A stretch of DNA of 64,000 nt from Amycolatopsis sp. A133 (GTDB lineage: Bacteria > Actinomycetota > Actinomycetes > Mycobacteriales > Pseudonocardiaceae): positions 42,255 to 106,254 of the forward strand of contig NZ_JAVHJU010000040.1 of the NCBI RefSeq assembly GCF_031082405.1. The letters are read 5' to 3'. Position 1 is the first letter of the stretch. Each line of letters begins with the position of its first letter. Below are positions 41,621-49,671 of the stretch, in pieces. Made by a program: the position numbers and the translations under genes. The notes beneath the pieces were generated by a model, which saw only the letters and a list, made by a program, of their open reading frames with translations, was not told where the DNA came from and made no database searches.

Positions 41621-42904
41621 ATGACTGCCATCGTCCGGGTCAAGGGCCGCGAAGTACTGGACAGCCGGGGAAACCCGACCGTCGAGGTCGACGTCGAACT
41701 GGCGGACGGTTCGCTCGGCCGGGCCGCGGTGCCCTCGGGTGCCTCCACCGGCACCAAGGAAGCGGTCGAACTGCGTGACGGGGACAAGACGCGGTTCCAC
41801 GGCAAGGGCGTGCGCAAGGCCGTCGACGCGGTCAACACCGAGATCGCCGAGGCGATCGTGGGCCTGGACGCCGAGGCGCAGGCGACGGTCGACCGCACGC
41901 TGATCGCGCTGGACGGCACCGCGAACAAGGCCCGGCTCGGCGCGAACGCCACCCTTGGTGTGTCGCTCGCCGTGGTCAAGGCGGCCGCGGCGGCGAATGC
42001 GCTGCCGCTGTACCGGTACGCCGGCGGCGTGTTCGCGCACCTGCTGCCGATGCCGATGATGAACATCATCAACGGCGGTGCGCACGCGGACAACCCGATC
42101 GACTTCCAGGAGTTCATGATCGGCCCGGTCGGCGCGACGACGTTCGCCGAAGCGGTGCGGATGGGCTCCGAGGTGTTCCACACGCTGCGCAAGTCGCTCC
42201 ACGACGCCGGGCACAGCACCAACGTCGGCGACGAAGGCGGGTTCGCCCCCAACCTCAGCTCGGCCGACGAAGCACTGGAGTTCGTGCTGCGGGCGATCGA
42301 GCAGTCCGGCTACACCCCCGGCGAGGACATCGCCCTGCTGCTCGACCCGGCCGCGTCGGAGTTCTACACCGGCGAGGTCTACGACTACACCGGCGAAGGC
42401 CGCAAGCGCAGCGTCGAGGAGCACGTCGCCTACCTCGCCGACCTCACCGCGCGCTACCCCATCGTGTCCATCGAGGACGGTGTGGCCCAGGACGACTTCG
42501 CCGGGTGGAAGCAGCTCACCGACACCATCGGCGAGCGCGTCCAGCTCGTCGGCGACGACGTCTTCTGCACCAACGTGAACCTGCTGACCGACGGCATCGA
42601 GCGCGGCATCGCGAACTCGATCCTGGTCAAGGTCAACCAGATCGGCACCCTCACCGAAACGCTGACCACGGTGGAAACGGCGCACAAGGCGGGCTACTCC
42701 GTGGTCATGTCCCACCGCTCCGGCGAAACCGAGGACACCACGATCGCCGACCTCGCGGTCGCCACCAACTGCGGCCAGATCAAGACGGGTTCGCTGTCGC
42801 GCGCCGACCGCACCGCCAAGTACAACCAGCTCATCCGCATCGAAGAAGAGCTCGGCGCCGAGGCGCGCTACGCGGGCGCGAGCACGATCAGCGGCCGTCG
42901 CTGA
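41621..42904 (+). CDS. eno: Enolase (phosphopyruvate hydratase)
   Basis: 427 residues from an ATG with GAGGAG seven bases upstream. It interconverts 2-phosphoglycerate and phosphoenolpyruvate in the cytoplasm with two Mg2+. All key elements are present: the N-terminal VKGREVLDSRGNPTVEVDV, GASTG loop, metal ligands Asp242 (LLDPAASEF), Glu in VSIEDG and Asp in LVGDDVFCTN, catalytic Lys in ILVKVNQIG, the MSHRSGETED loop and KTGSLSRADRTAKYNQ. It is not in the usual housekeeping context next to ftsB/divIC, so it could be a second enolase. The 3' end overlaps the convergent signal peptidase gene by 17 bases. Confidence 0.96.
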   Translation: MTAIVRVKGREVLDSRGNPTVEVDVELADGSLGRAAVPSGASTGTKEAVELRDGDKTRFHGKGVRKAVDAVNTEIAEAIVGLDAEAQATVDRTLIALDGTANKARLGANATLGVSLAVVKAAAAANALPLYRYAGGVFAHLLPMPMMNIINGGAHADNPIDFQEFMIGPVGATTFAEAVRMGSEVFHTLRKSLHDAGHSTNVGDEGGFAPNLSSADEALEFVLRAIEQSGYTPGEDIALLLDPAASEFYTGEVYDYTGEGRKRSVEEHVAYLADLTARYPIVSIEDGVAQDDFAGWKQLTDTIGERVQLVGDDVFCTNVNLLTDGIERGIANSILVKVNQIGTLTETLTTVETAHKAGYSVVMSHRSGETEDTTIADLAVATNCGQIKTGSLSRADRTAKYNQLIRIEEELGAEARYAGASTISGRR

Positions 42905-43334
42905 GGTCGCTCCCCACGTGCCGCACCACCACGCCGACCAACCGGTCCCGCGGCACGAACCCGTAGTGGCGGGAGTCCCAGCTGGCCGGCCGGTTGTCGC
43001 CCAGGACGAGGGCGCAGCCGGCCGGCACCCGCTCGCCGCCGATGCCGTGGACGTCCGGTTCGGCCCAGCCGATCGGGATGCGGTCGCCCGCCACCGCCAC
43101 CACGCGTTTGAGCAGCAGCTGGTGCCCCGACGGCGCTCCGCTCGGCAACGGCGGGAAGCGCAGCAGCGCCACCTGGCCGCGTCGCGGGCGGCGGGTCCGG
43201 CGCACCAGCACGCGGTCGCCGGAGCGCAGGGCCGGGGCCATGCTCGGACCGTCCACTGTGGTCAGGATCAGCGTCCGGCGGGCGACGACGGCGCAGCCGG
43301 CGGCCAGCAATCCCACGAGAACCGGGACCTTCAC
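42888..43334 (-). CDS. Small S26 signal peptidase, last gene of the Cys-rich peptide operon
   Basis: 148 residues from a GTG overlapping the ABC transporter stop (GTGA). A single N-terminal membrane helix (VPVLVGLLAAGCAVV) is followed by the catalytic Ser31 in VDGPSMAPAL and Lys76 in LLLKRVVAVAGD, then the GCALVLGDN and SRHYGFVP boxes of type I signal peptidases. It is short and lacks the second helix and large insert of housekeeping LepB. Its location as the last gene of the peptide/MauE/thioredoxin/ABC operon suggests it cleaves the peptide, whose Ala-Ser-Ala sequence precedes the first Cys. Confidence 0.92.
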   Translation of the reverse strand: MKVPVLVGLLAAGCAVVARRTLILTTVDGPSMAPALRSGDRVLVRRTRRPRRGQVALLRFPPLPSGAPSGHQLLLKRVVAVAGDRIPIGWAEPDVHGIGGERVPAGCALVLGDNRPASWDSRHYGFVPRDRLVGVVVRHVGSDLSDGR

Positions 43335-45154
43335 GGCACGGCCTGGTAGCCGTCGGCCTGCAGGCGGAACAGGCGCGCGTAGCCGCCGTCGTCGGCGAGC
43401 AGGCTGTCGTGCGTGCCCAGCTCGCTGACCCGGCCGTCCTCGAGCACGGCGATGCGGTCGGCGTCGCGCACCGCGCTCAACCGGTGGGAGATGAGCAGGC
43501 TCGTGCGGCCTTGCCGGTGCTCGCGGATGCGTGTGTGCACCTCGTGTTCGGCCTCCGGGTCGAGACCGGAGCTCGGCTCGTCGAGGATCATCAGGTCGCG
43601 TCCCTCCCGCACGAGCGAGCGGGCCAGCGCCAGCCGCTGCCACTGCCCGCCGGAGAGCACCACCCCGGTCGGGCTGTCGTTGTTGTCGGTGCCGATCTCG
43701 AAGATCCGGGTGAGCGGCGTGTCGTACCCGCGCGGCAGCGCGGCGAGCCGGTCGTGCGCGCCCGCCCGGGTCGCGGCGTCCACCAGCCGGGCCCGGTCGT
43801 CCATCGCGGCCGGCTCGCCGAGCCCGATGTTCTCGGCCGCGGTCATGTCGTAGTTCATGTGGTCCTGGAACACGGCGCTGATCCGGTTGCGCAGCAACGC
43901 GGGCGGGATGTCACGCAGGTCGACGCCGTCCCAGAGGATCTGCCCGCGCGTCGGGTCGTACATGCGGCACAACAGCTTCACGAGGGTGCTCTTCCCCGCG
44001 CCGTTGAGGCCGACGAGGGCGACCGCCGTGCCGTGCGGGATGGTGAGGTCCACCCCGCGCAGCACCCAGGGGTGTTCGTCGCTGTACCGGAACCAGACGT
44101 CGCGCAGCTCGAGACCCTGCCGCAACGCGGGAACCACACCACCGGAGCTGCTCGGCAGGTCGGGTTCCGCGCGGACCACGGCGACGTAGTGCGCGAACGA
44201 CAGCAGCCGGGCCTGGCCGTTGGCGATCGACGACGCCAGCGTGCCCAGCGCGGCCTGCACCCCGGCGACGGCGGCCACGAACATCGACACGTCGCCGGCG
44301 CTGAGCGACCCGTCGCGCGCCGACGTGATCGCCCACCAGAGCCCGGCACCGGCGACCGCCGCGCTCAGCGCCGTCAGCCCGCCCATGGTCCGCAGCTCGC
44401 GTTCGTCCATGCGGCGCTGGGCTTCGTTCGCGCTGCGGCGTTCGTCCATCATCCGGGCGCGCAGGAACGCCCCGATGCCGAACAGCCGGATCTCGGTCGC
44501 GGCGGGGATGCCGGTGAGCAGCTGGCTGTAGAAGAATTCGCGCCGCGCGAACCGCTCGATGCGCCACTCCACGGCCGCGCGGCGCTTCGCGAGCAGCAGT
44601 TCGGCCAGCAGCGCGGGAATCGCGGCGGCCAGCACGACGCCGGTCATCGCCGGGCTCAGCAGGAGCAGGGAGCCGAGGAAGCCGGCCAGCGAGAGCGTTC
44701 CGCTGAGCGTGCCGCCGACGCCGTCGACGATCTCCGGCATCCGGCCGCAGCTCTCCTGGGCCAGCCGCAACCGGTCCTGGTAGGCGGGGTTCTCGAAGGT
44801 GCGCAAGCCGACCTGGCGGCCCAGCGCGTCGAACAGCCCGTCCGTGGCGACCGTGCTCGCCGCGCGGCCGATCTGCGCGCGGACGTAGTGGACCACCACG
44901 GGCAGCGCGGCGACGGCGAGGCCGGCGAGCACCAGCGCCCCGGCGAGCCCGCCGACCTCGCCGGTGCGCGAGACGAGCCGGTCGAGGACGAGCTTGGTCA
45001 GCCAGGCGGTGGCGATCGGCGCGGTGGCCGCGGCCGCCGTCATGACCAGCAGGGCCACCAGCCGCGCCGGGCCGGACCGCCACAGCAGCCCGGCGGCGGC
45101 AACGGCGGCGGCGCGCACCTGGTCCGCGCCGATCCGCCGGTCGGGTTCGCCCAC
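43331..45154 (-). CDS. ABC exporter, fused membrane and ATPase domains
   Basis: 607 residues from a GTG two bases after the thioredoxin-like stop. Six membrane helices occupy residues ~20-310. The ATPase half has Walker A VGLNGAGKST, the signature VVLSGGQWQRLALARS, Walker B DLMILDEPSSGLD and the H-loop SLLISHRLS. It is a half-size type IV exporter that would work as a homodimer. There is no N-terminal C39 peptidase domain, so leader removal must be done by another enzyme, which fits the S26 peptidase gene overlapping its end. It probably exports the six-Cys peptide of the operon. Confidence 0.93.
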   Translation of the reverse strand: MGEPDRRIGADQVRAAAVAAAGLLWRSGPARLVALLVMTAAAATAPIATAWLTKLVLDRLVSRTGEVGGLAGALVLAGLAVAALPVVVHYVRAQIGRAASTVATDGLFDALGRQVGLRTFENPAYQDRLRLAQESCGRMPEIVDGVGGTLSGTLSLAGFLGSLLLLSPAMTGVVLAAAIPALLAELLLAKRRAAVEWRIERFARREFFYSQLLTGIPAATEIRLFGIGAFLRARMMDERRSANEAQRRMDERELRTMGGLTALSAAVAGAGLWWAITSARDGSLSAGDVSMFVAAVAGVQAALGTLASSIANGQARLLSFAHYVAVVRAEPDLPSSSGGVVPALRQGLELRDVWFRYSDEHPWVLRGVDLTIPHGTAVALVGLNGAGKSTLVKLLCRMYDPTRGQILWDGVDLRDIPPALLRNRISAVFQDHMNYDMTAAENIGLGEPAAMDDRARLVDAATRAGAHDRLAALPRGYDTPLTRIFEIGTDNNDSPTGVVLSGGQWQRLALARSLVREGRDLMILDEPSSGLDPEAEHEVHTRIREHRQGRTSLLISHRLSAVRDADRIAVLEDGRVSELGTHDSLLADDGGYARLFRLQADGYQAVP

Positions 45155-45156
45155 CG

Positions 45157-45654
45157 TCAGCGCCCGGCGGGCACGGGCAGTTCGTGCACCCGGCCGGCGG
45201 TCGCGACCACCCGCCCATCGGCGACCACGTACAGCGCGGGCGTCCAGGTGTTCCGGAACGCGGCGGCGACCGGGCCGCCGTCGAGCTCCGCCGTCACCAC
45301 GTGGGCGACCTCGGCGAGCGCGCGCACGGTGTCCGGTTCGTCGCCACCGAAGACGGCGAAGACGTTGTCCCGGCCCTGCTCGCGGGCGTAGGCGAGGAAG
45401 TCCGGCAGGGTGTCGTGGCAGGCGGCGCAGTCGGCGGAGAAGAAGGCGACCGTGCCGGTCAGCGTGGCGGTGGTGAGCGGCTCGCCGTCGGTCGTGGTGG
45501 CGGCGAACTCGCCGACGGCCGAGCCGGGACGCAGCGCGAAAGGCGGCGGTGTGACGGTCTGCGCCCGCATCCGGCGGAGGATCCCGATGGTCAGGAGCAG
45601 GTTCAGCAGGCAGAACAGGCCGAGCAGCACCAGGGTGGCGACGACGAGGGGCAT
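45157..45654 (-). CDS. Membrane-anchored thioredoxin-like protein (MauD/TlpA type)
   Basis: 165 residues; the start overlaps the mauE stop as TGATG. One N-terminal membrane helix (~3-25) anchors an extracytoplasmic thioredoxin fold with the active site SADCAACHDT (Cys76-x-x-Cys79), then NTWTPALYVV with the cis-Pro region. It can oxidise, isomerise or reduce disulfides outside the membrane. MauD and MauE act together in disulfide formation of the methylamine dehydrogenase small subunit in methylotrophs; here the same pair sits beside a six-Cys peptide. Confidence 0.92.
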   Translation of the reverse strand: MPLVVATLVLLGLFCLLNLLLTIGILRRMRAQTVTPPPFALRPGSAVGEFAATTTDGEPLTTATLTGTVAFFSADCAACHDTLPDFLAYAREQGRDNVFAVFGGDEPDTVRALAEVAHVVTAELDGGPVAAAFRNTWTPALYVVADGRVVATAGRVHELPVPAGR

Positions 45655-46154
45655 CAGGAACTCCTTGCGAACACGACGGCGATGTCGTCCATCGCGATGA
45701 CGAACACGGCCACCACCCCACCGGCCGCGAACGCGACGGCGGTCCCGGCAACGGGCGGCAGGTGCTCCGGCGCGAGCGCGCCGAGGACGGCGAAGCAGGT
45801 CAGCACGGTGTTGCGGGCGAGGTGGCGCGGGCCGATCGGGGTTTCGGCCGAGCCGAAGCAGCGGCAGGGAGGACGCCGTCCGCGGCGCAGCGAAGCGGCC
45901 ATGGCGACGGTGAAGGCGAGCAGCAACGCCGACGCGAGGAGGAAACCGGCCACCGCGGTGACGGGTACGAGGACCGCCGCGCTCGCTTCGCCGGCCACGA
46001 CGGCCACCGACACCGGCGTGATCCACCGCGCGGGCATCGGCACCAGCACGGGCACCGACCGCGCGAACCCGCGGAAGTCCCGCAGCTTCGCCACCGCCGA
46101 GGCGGCGAACACCACGGCGATCAGCGCCGCACAGGCGGCCCGGAGGTACTCCAT
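45654..46154 (-). CDS. MauE/DoxX-family redox membrane protein
   Basis: 166 residues from the ATG at 46154 with GGAG upstream. Four membrane helices are visible and the family motif PPCRCFGSAE (Cys97, Cys99) lies in the loop after the third helix. MauE proteins are thought to supply or receive electrons in the membrane for a partner thioredoxin during disulfide formation. The partner is encoded directly downstream with a one-base overlap. The gene follows the peptide gene and its 16-bp hairpin. Confidence 0.92.
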   Translation of the reverse strand: MEYLRAACAALIAVVFAASAVAKLRDFRGFARSVPVLVPMPARWITPVSVAVVAGEASAAVLVPVTAVAGFLLASALLLAFTVAMAASLRRGRRPPCRCFGSAETPIGPRHLARNTVLTCFAVLGALAPEHLPPVAGTAVAFAAGGVVAVFVIAMDDIAVVFARSS

Positions 46155-46168
46155 GTCACTCCATCCAC

Positions 46169-46210
46169 GCCGGGTGGTGTCCGCGGGGAAAGCGGCGGAC
46201 ACCACCCGGC
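46169..46210 (-). promoter_or_regulatory. Intercistronic hairpin between the peptide gene and mauE
   Basis: GCCGGGTGGTGTCCGC (46169-46184) pairs perfectly with GCGGACACCACCCGGC (46195-46210) around a 10-base loop. It begins 17 bases after the peptide stop and ends 15 bases before the mauE start. Such hairpins act as partial terminators or mRNA stabilisers, so that the structural peptide is made in excess over its processing proteins. Confidence 0.75.
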
Positions 46211-46226
46211 ACGCTCGGGACCCGGA

Positions 46227-46394
46227 TCAGCAGGAGCTGCGGACCTTGGACCACTCGCAGCCGGTCTGCGGGCAGCAGAACCGGTACCAGTAGCCGGGGT
46301 GGCCCGCGGCGTTGCAGAAGTAGGTGCCACTGCAGGCGGAGGCCTTCGCGGTGGGCACGATCCGGTTGAGCACGCGGTCGATCAGGCGCCCCAT
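46227..46394 (-). CDS. Six-cysteine precursor peptide, first gene of the MauE/thioredoxin/ABC/S26 operon
   Basis: 55 residues from an ATG with an excellent GAAGGGAG site. The N-terminal 20 residues (MGRLIDRVLNRIVPTAKASA) form an amphipathic basic segment without the hydrophobic core of a classical signal peptide, ending in Ala-Ser-Ala. The remaining 35 residues contain six Cys (21, 27, 40, 41, 46, 55) with GHPGYWYRFCC and TGCEWSKV, enough for three disulfides. The adjacent-Cys (CC) and aromatic pattern faintly recalls the disulfide-rich light chain of methylamine dehydrogenase, but it is far smaller and no heavy-chain gene is present. I read it as an exported, disulfide-linked peptide. Function (signal, toxin, redox cofactor) unknown. 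Confidence 0.82.
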   Translation of the reverse strand: MGRLIDRVLNRIVPTAKASACSGTYFCNAAGHPGYWYRFCCPQTGCEWSKVRSSC

Positions 46395-46770
46395 GGTGTC
46401 TCCCTTCGACGGTGGATGTCCAAGGTGCGGGAAGCGGTACCGCAAGCCCGCGCCGGCTGCGAGCATCGCGGCGCCCCGCGGCCCCGAGCAGCAATCCCGG
46501 ACGAACCCGGACGCCGATACCGACGCCTGGCCGAGCCTGGGTTGAGCCGGATGCCGGGGGTGGTTGAGCGCCGCACCGATCTTGGGGGGCTTCGACGCCG
46601 ACGCCGACGCCGCGGGGAGCGCTCGCCCGCTGCGGTGACCAACCAACGCACGCCCGCGGGGAGCGCACGCCCTCGCCCGCTGCGGTGACCGACCCACGCC
46701 CGCGGTGACCTCGGCTGGCTTGGGCAGACCTCACCTCACCGCGGCGAAACAGGGCCGCCCGCACCCGCTG

Positions 46771-47070
46771 ACGGCGGCCGACCATCCACGCCCGCGGTGG
46801 CCCCGGCAGCCTGGGGCCGGCCCACACGCCATCACCCGCCGGCCGCCACCGACCACCCCCGCGCCCTGCCGTGACCTCGGCCGCCTTGAGCAGGCCCAGC
46901 CCGCACGCCATCACCCACCGACGGCGGCCGACCATCCACGCCCGCGGTGGCCCCGGCAGCCTGGGGCCGGCCCACACGCCATCACCCGCCGGCCGCCACC
47001 GACCACCCCCGCGCCCTGCCGTGACCTCGGCTGGCTTGGGCAAGCCCAGCCCACACGCCATCACCCGCCG
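46771..47070. repeat. Tandem 150-base direct repeats upstream of the peptide gene
   Basis: 46771-46920 and 46921-47070 are two copies of one 150-base unit, identical for the first 111 bases and nearly so after. Each holds two ~70-base sub-units around (C)CACACGCCATCACCC, CCACCGACCA and GTGACCTCGG. A further degenerate stretch with related words (GCCCGCTGCGGTGACC) runs left to about 46600. On the minus strand the units read like the end of the adjacent regulator: LGLPxxAExTAG and the DNA GGTCGGTGGCGGCCGGCGGG before its stop. So the array seems to have grown from the 3' end of that gene. The rest of 46395-46770 shows no gene and must hold the peptide promoter. Confidence 0.75.
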
Positions 47071-49493
47071 GCCGCCACCGACCAGCCCACCCCCGCCGTG
47101 ATCTCCGCCGACTCCGGCAATCCCAGCTCACGATGTTGCTCCCGAGCCGCCAGCCAGTGGTGCCGGGCCCGGGCCGTGTCCCCCATCGCCGTCAGCGTGC
47201 GGGCCAGGCCGATGTGCGCGCGGGCCTCCTGGTGCATGCTGCCCAGCTCCGCCGCCATCGTGAGGGCGCACTCGTGCGTCGTACGGGCGTGGCCGGTGCG
47301 GCCGAGTTCCAGCGAGGCGTCCGCGAGGCACAGCAGCGCCTCCAGGTGCAGGTCGCGGTCGCCGCCCTGCTCGGCGATCGCCGTCGCGCGGTGGAAGTAG
47401 CCGCAGGCCTCGGCGTGCCTGCCGGACCGCAAGTGCGTGTCGCCGATGTTGAGCAGCGTGCGGCCGGTGTCGCACAGGTCGCCCGTCTGCTGGTCGATCG
47501 CCAGCGCTTTCAGGTGGATCTCCAGCGCCTCGGCGTACCGGCCCAGCCGTCCGTAGACGTAGCCGAGGTTGGTGAGCGCGGTGCGTTCGCCCGACCGGTC
47601 GCGGTTCTCGCGGGCCAGGGTCAGTGCCTCCCGCAGGAACCCCGCCGAGCGGGCGAAGTCGGCGCTCCACGAGGCGATCGCGCCCAGCGTGCCGAGCGCC
47701 CGGCACTCACCCCAGCGGTCTTCCGCACCGCGGAAGCAGTCCAGCGCCTGCTCGGCCAGCCGCGTCGCCACCTCGTAGCGGCCGACCTGGCTGTGGGTGG
47801 CCGCGAGGCTCACCAGTGCGTGCCCGCGGGCGACCGGGTCCGCCGACTCCGTCGCGCTCGTGTGCAGGACCAGCGCCTCCCGGATGTAGCCGCCGGTCTG
47901 CAGGTACCGGAACAGGATCCGCGACAGCAGTCCCGCGTGGCCCGACGGCACCCCGTGGACACCGGCGCTGACCAGGTTGGCCCGTTCGGCGTCCAGCCAC
48001 GCGGCCGCCGGCCCGCGGTCGGTCAGCGGCGGGATCGGCAAGCCGGGATCGGGGACGTGCGGCCGGTGGTCACGCACGCGCGGCGCGTAGGAGTCCATCG
48101 CGGTGGCGGCGGCGAACGTGTAGTAGCCGAGCAACCCCGACAGCGCGGCCCGCCGGCCGGCGGAGACGTCCTCGTCCTCGGCGCGCGCCATCCCGAACGC
48201 GCGGATGAGGTCGTGCAGCTCGAACCGGTTCGCCTCGCTGCGCCGCACCAGGCTGGCGGCGACGAGCCGGTCCGCGGTCCGGGTCGCCTGGGCCAGGCCG
48301 GTCCCGGTGAGCGCGGCGATGCCGTAGGCGTCCAGGTCCGCGCCCGGGTGCAGGGCGAGCAGCCGCAGGGCCCGCCGTTCCGGCTCGGCGAGCTGGTCGT
48401 AGGACAGGCTGATCGACGCGTCCACGGCGTTGTCCAGCCGCAGGTGCGCGCGCCGCTGCTCGAGCCGCTCCAGGTGGTCGGCCAGCAGCCACGACCGGTG
48501 CGCGGGCGCGGTCATCCACAACGCGGCGAGGCTCAGCGCGAGCGGCAGCCGGCCGAGTTCGGCGGTGATGCGCCGGGCCACGCCGGGCGCCTGGTCGACC
48601 CGCTTCGCGCCGACCGTGCGCCGCAGGTAGGCCAGCGCCTCGTCCGGGCTCAGGACGTCCAGCCGCACGTGCGCGGCACCGCTCAGCCCGGTGAGCGACA
48701 GCCGGCTGGTGACGAGCACCGGCCCGCCCCGCTCGTCGGGCAGCAGCGGCCGGACCTGGTCTTCGCCGGCCGCGTTGTCGAGGACGACGAGCAGGCGCCG
48801 CCCGGCCGATCGTTCCCGGTACACCCGGGTCTTGCCCGGCAGGTCGGCGGGCACGGCGTGGCCGGGAACCCCGAGCAACCGCAGGAAGGAGTCGAGCACC
48901 GCGGCCGGATCCACCGCCGGCCGGCCGGGATCGGGGTGGAACCCGCGCAGGTTCACGAAGAGCGCGTTTTCGAACCGGCCCGTGCGCAGCAGTTCGTGGC
49001 CGGCGTGCACGGCCAGCCCGGTCTTGCCGACCCCGGCCATCCCGGCGATCGCCGCCACCTGCCCGCCGTCGGCGGCGCCGAGCAGGGCCGACAGCCGCGC
49101 GAGTTCCGTCCGCCGCCCGGTGAAGTGCGGGATCGCCTCGGGCAGGCCGAGCCGAGTCTGCACGAAGGTCGCCGCCTCCGCGCGCCCGCGGACCACCCGC
49201 AGCACGTCCCGCCACTCGGCGACGTAACCCGGGTCCGGGTGCAGCACCTCGACCACGGCCAGCACCAGATCGGGGTTGGGCCGGGCCCGGCCGGTCTTGA
49301 AGCAGTCGGCGACGGTCGTGCGCGCGGTGCGCTCGCCGGGCGGCCGCCCGGCCGCCGTCCAGAGCCGGTTGACCCGCTCGGCGAGCTGCGAGTACGACGG
49401 GCCGCCCGCCCACGCCTTGAGCAGCCGCAGCCGGGCGATGAGCTCGGCCGGCGTCCGCGCCTGGCCGGGATCGGGTGGTTCGGTGAACGCCAT
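47061..49493 (-). CDS. STAND-type NTPase regulator with N-terminal helix-turn-helix-like region and TPRs
   Basis: 810 residues from the ATG at 49493. The first ~95 residues are an actinobacterial Xre-like region (TPAELIARLRLLKAWAGGPS). An NB-ARC ATPase follows: Walker A IAGMAGVGKTGLAV, Walker B RLLVVLDNAAGEDQV, VLVTSR, GLPLA-type GRLPLALSLA, and a winged-helix end. From ~545 to 790 come tetratricopeptide repeats (GHALVSLAATHSQVGRYEVA and others). Such proteins behave as signal-triggered oligomerising regulators. It reads towards the Cys-rich peptide operon and is the nearest candidate to regulate it, though the 666-base repeat-bearing gap argues for separate transcription. Confidence 0.9.
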   Translation of the reverse strand: MAFTEPPDPGQARTPAELIARLRLLKAWAGGPSYSQLAERVNRLWTAAGRPPGERTARTTVADCFKTGRARPNPDLVLAVVEVLHPDPGYVAEWRDVLRVVRGRAEAATFVQTRLGLPEAIPHFTGRRTELARLSALLGAADGGQVAAIAGMAGVGKTGLAVHAGHELLRTGRFENALFVNLRGFHPDPGRPAVDPAAVLDSFLRLLGVPGHAVPADLPGKTRVYRERSAGRRLLVVLDNAAGEDQVRPLLPDERGGPVLVTSRLSLTGLSGAAHVRLDVLSPDEALAYLRRTVGAKRVDQAPGVARRITAELGRLPLALSLAALWMTAPAHRSWLLADHLERLEQRRAHLRLDNAVDASISLSYDQLAEPERRALRLLALHPGADLDAYGIAALTGTGLAQATRTADRLVAASLVRRSEANRFELHDLIRAFGMARAEDEDVSAGRRAALSGLLGYYTFAAATAMDSYAPRVRDHRPHVPDPGLPIPPLTDRGPAAAWLDAERANLVSAGVHGVPSGHAGLLSRILFRYLQTGGYIREALVLHTSATESADPVARGHALVSLAATHSQVGRYEVATRLAEQALDCFRGAEDRWGECRALGTLGAIASWSADFARSAGFLREALTLARENRDRSGERTALTNLGYVYGRLGRYAEALEIHLKALAIDQQTGDLCDTGRTLLNIGDTHLRSGRHAEACGYFHRATAIAEQGGDRDLHLEALLCLADASLELGRTGHARTTHECALTMAAELGSMHQEARAHIGLARTLTAMGDTARARHHWLAAREQHRELGLPESAEITAGVGWSVAAGG

Positions 49494-49581
49494 CCCGCCA
49501 TTGTTGGCCGCGCACCCGGCGATTCGTGGCGATTCGCCGCAACGGCCACGGATTCCGGAGCCGCGGCCGGCTCGACGCCGC

Positions 49582-49615
49582 CGACACCACGGCCCGCTCA
49601 AGGGCCGTGGTGTCG
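49582..49615 (-). terminator. Terminator hairpin after the copper ATPase gene
   Basis: CGACACCACGGCCC (49582-49595) pairs perfectly with GGGCCGTGGTGTCG (49602-49615) around a 6-base loop. It lies about 57 bases past the copper ATPase stop, without a U-tract. Confidence 0.65.
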
Positions 49616-49671
49616 CTCGGCCGCTGGTCCTCTGTGGACTGGCGGCCGCGCTGCTGCTCGCCCGCCGGAGA

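Noticed and set aside
42888..46394. Methylamine dehydrogenase (mau) gene cluster
   Set aside because: MauE and a MauD-like protein are present, but there is no heavy subunit, no amicyanin and no radical-type maturation gene; the small peptide is only 55 residues.
46771..47070. CRISPR array
   Set aside because: The units are 150 bases long, contiguous, without unique spacers, and no cas gene is nearby.
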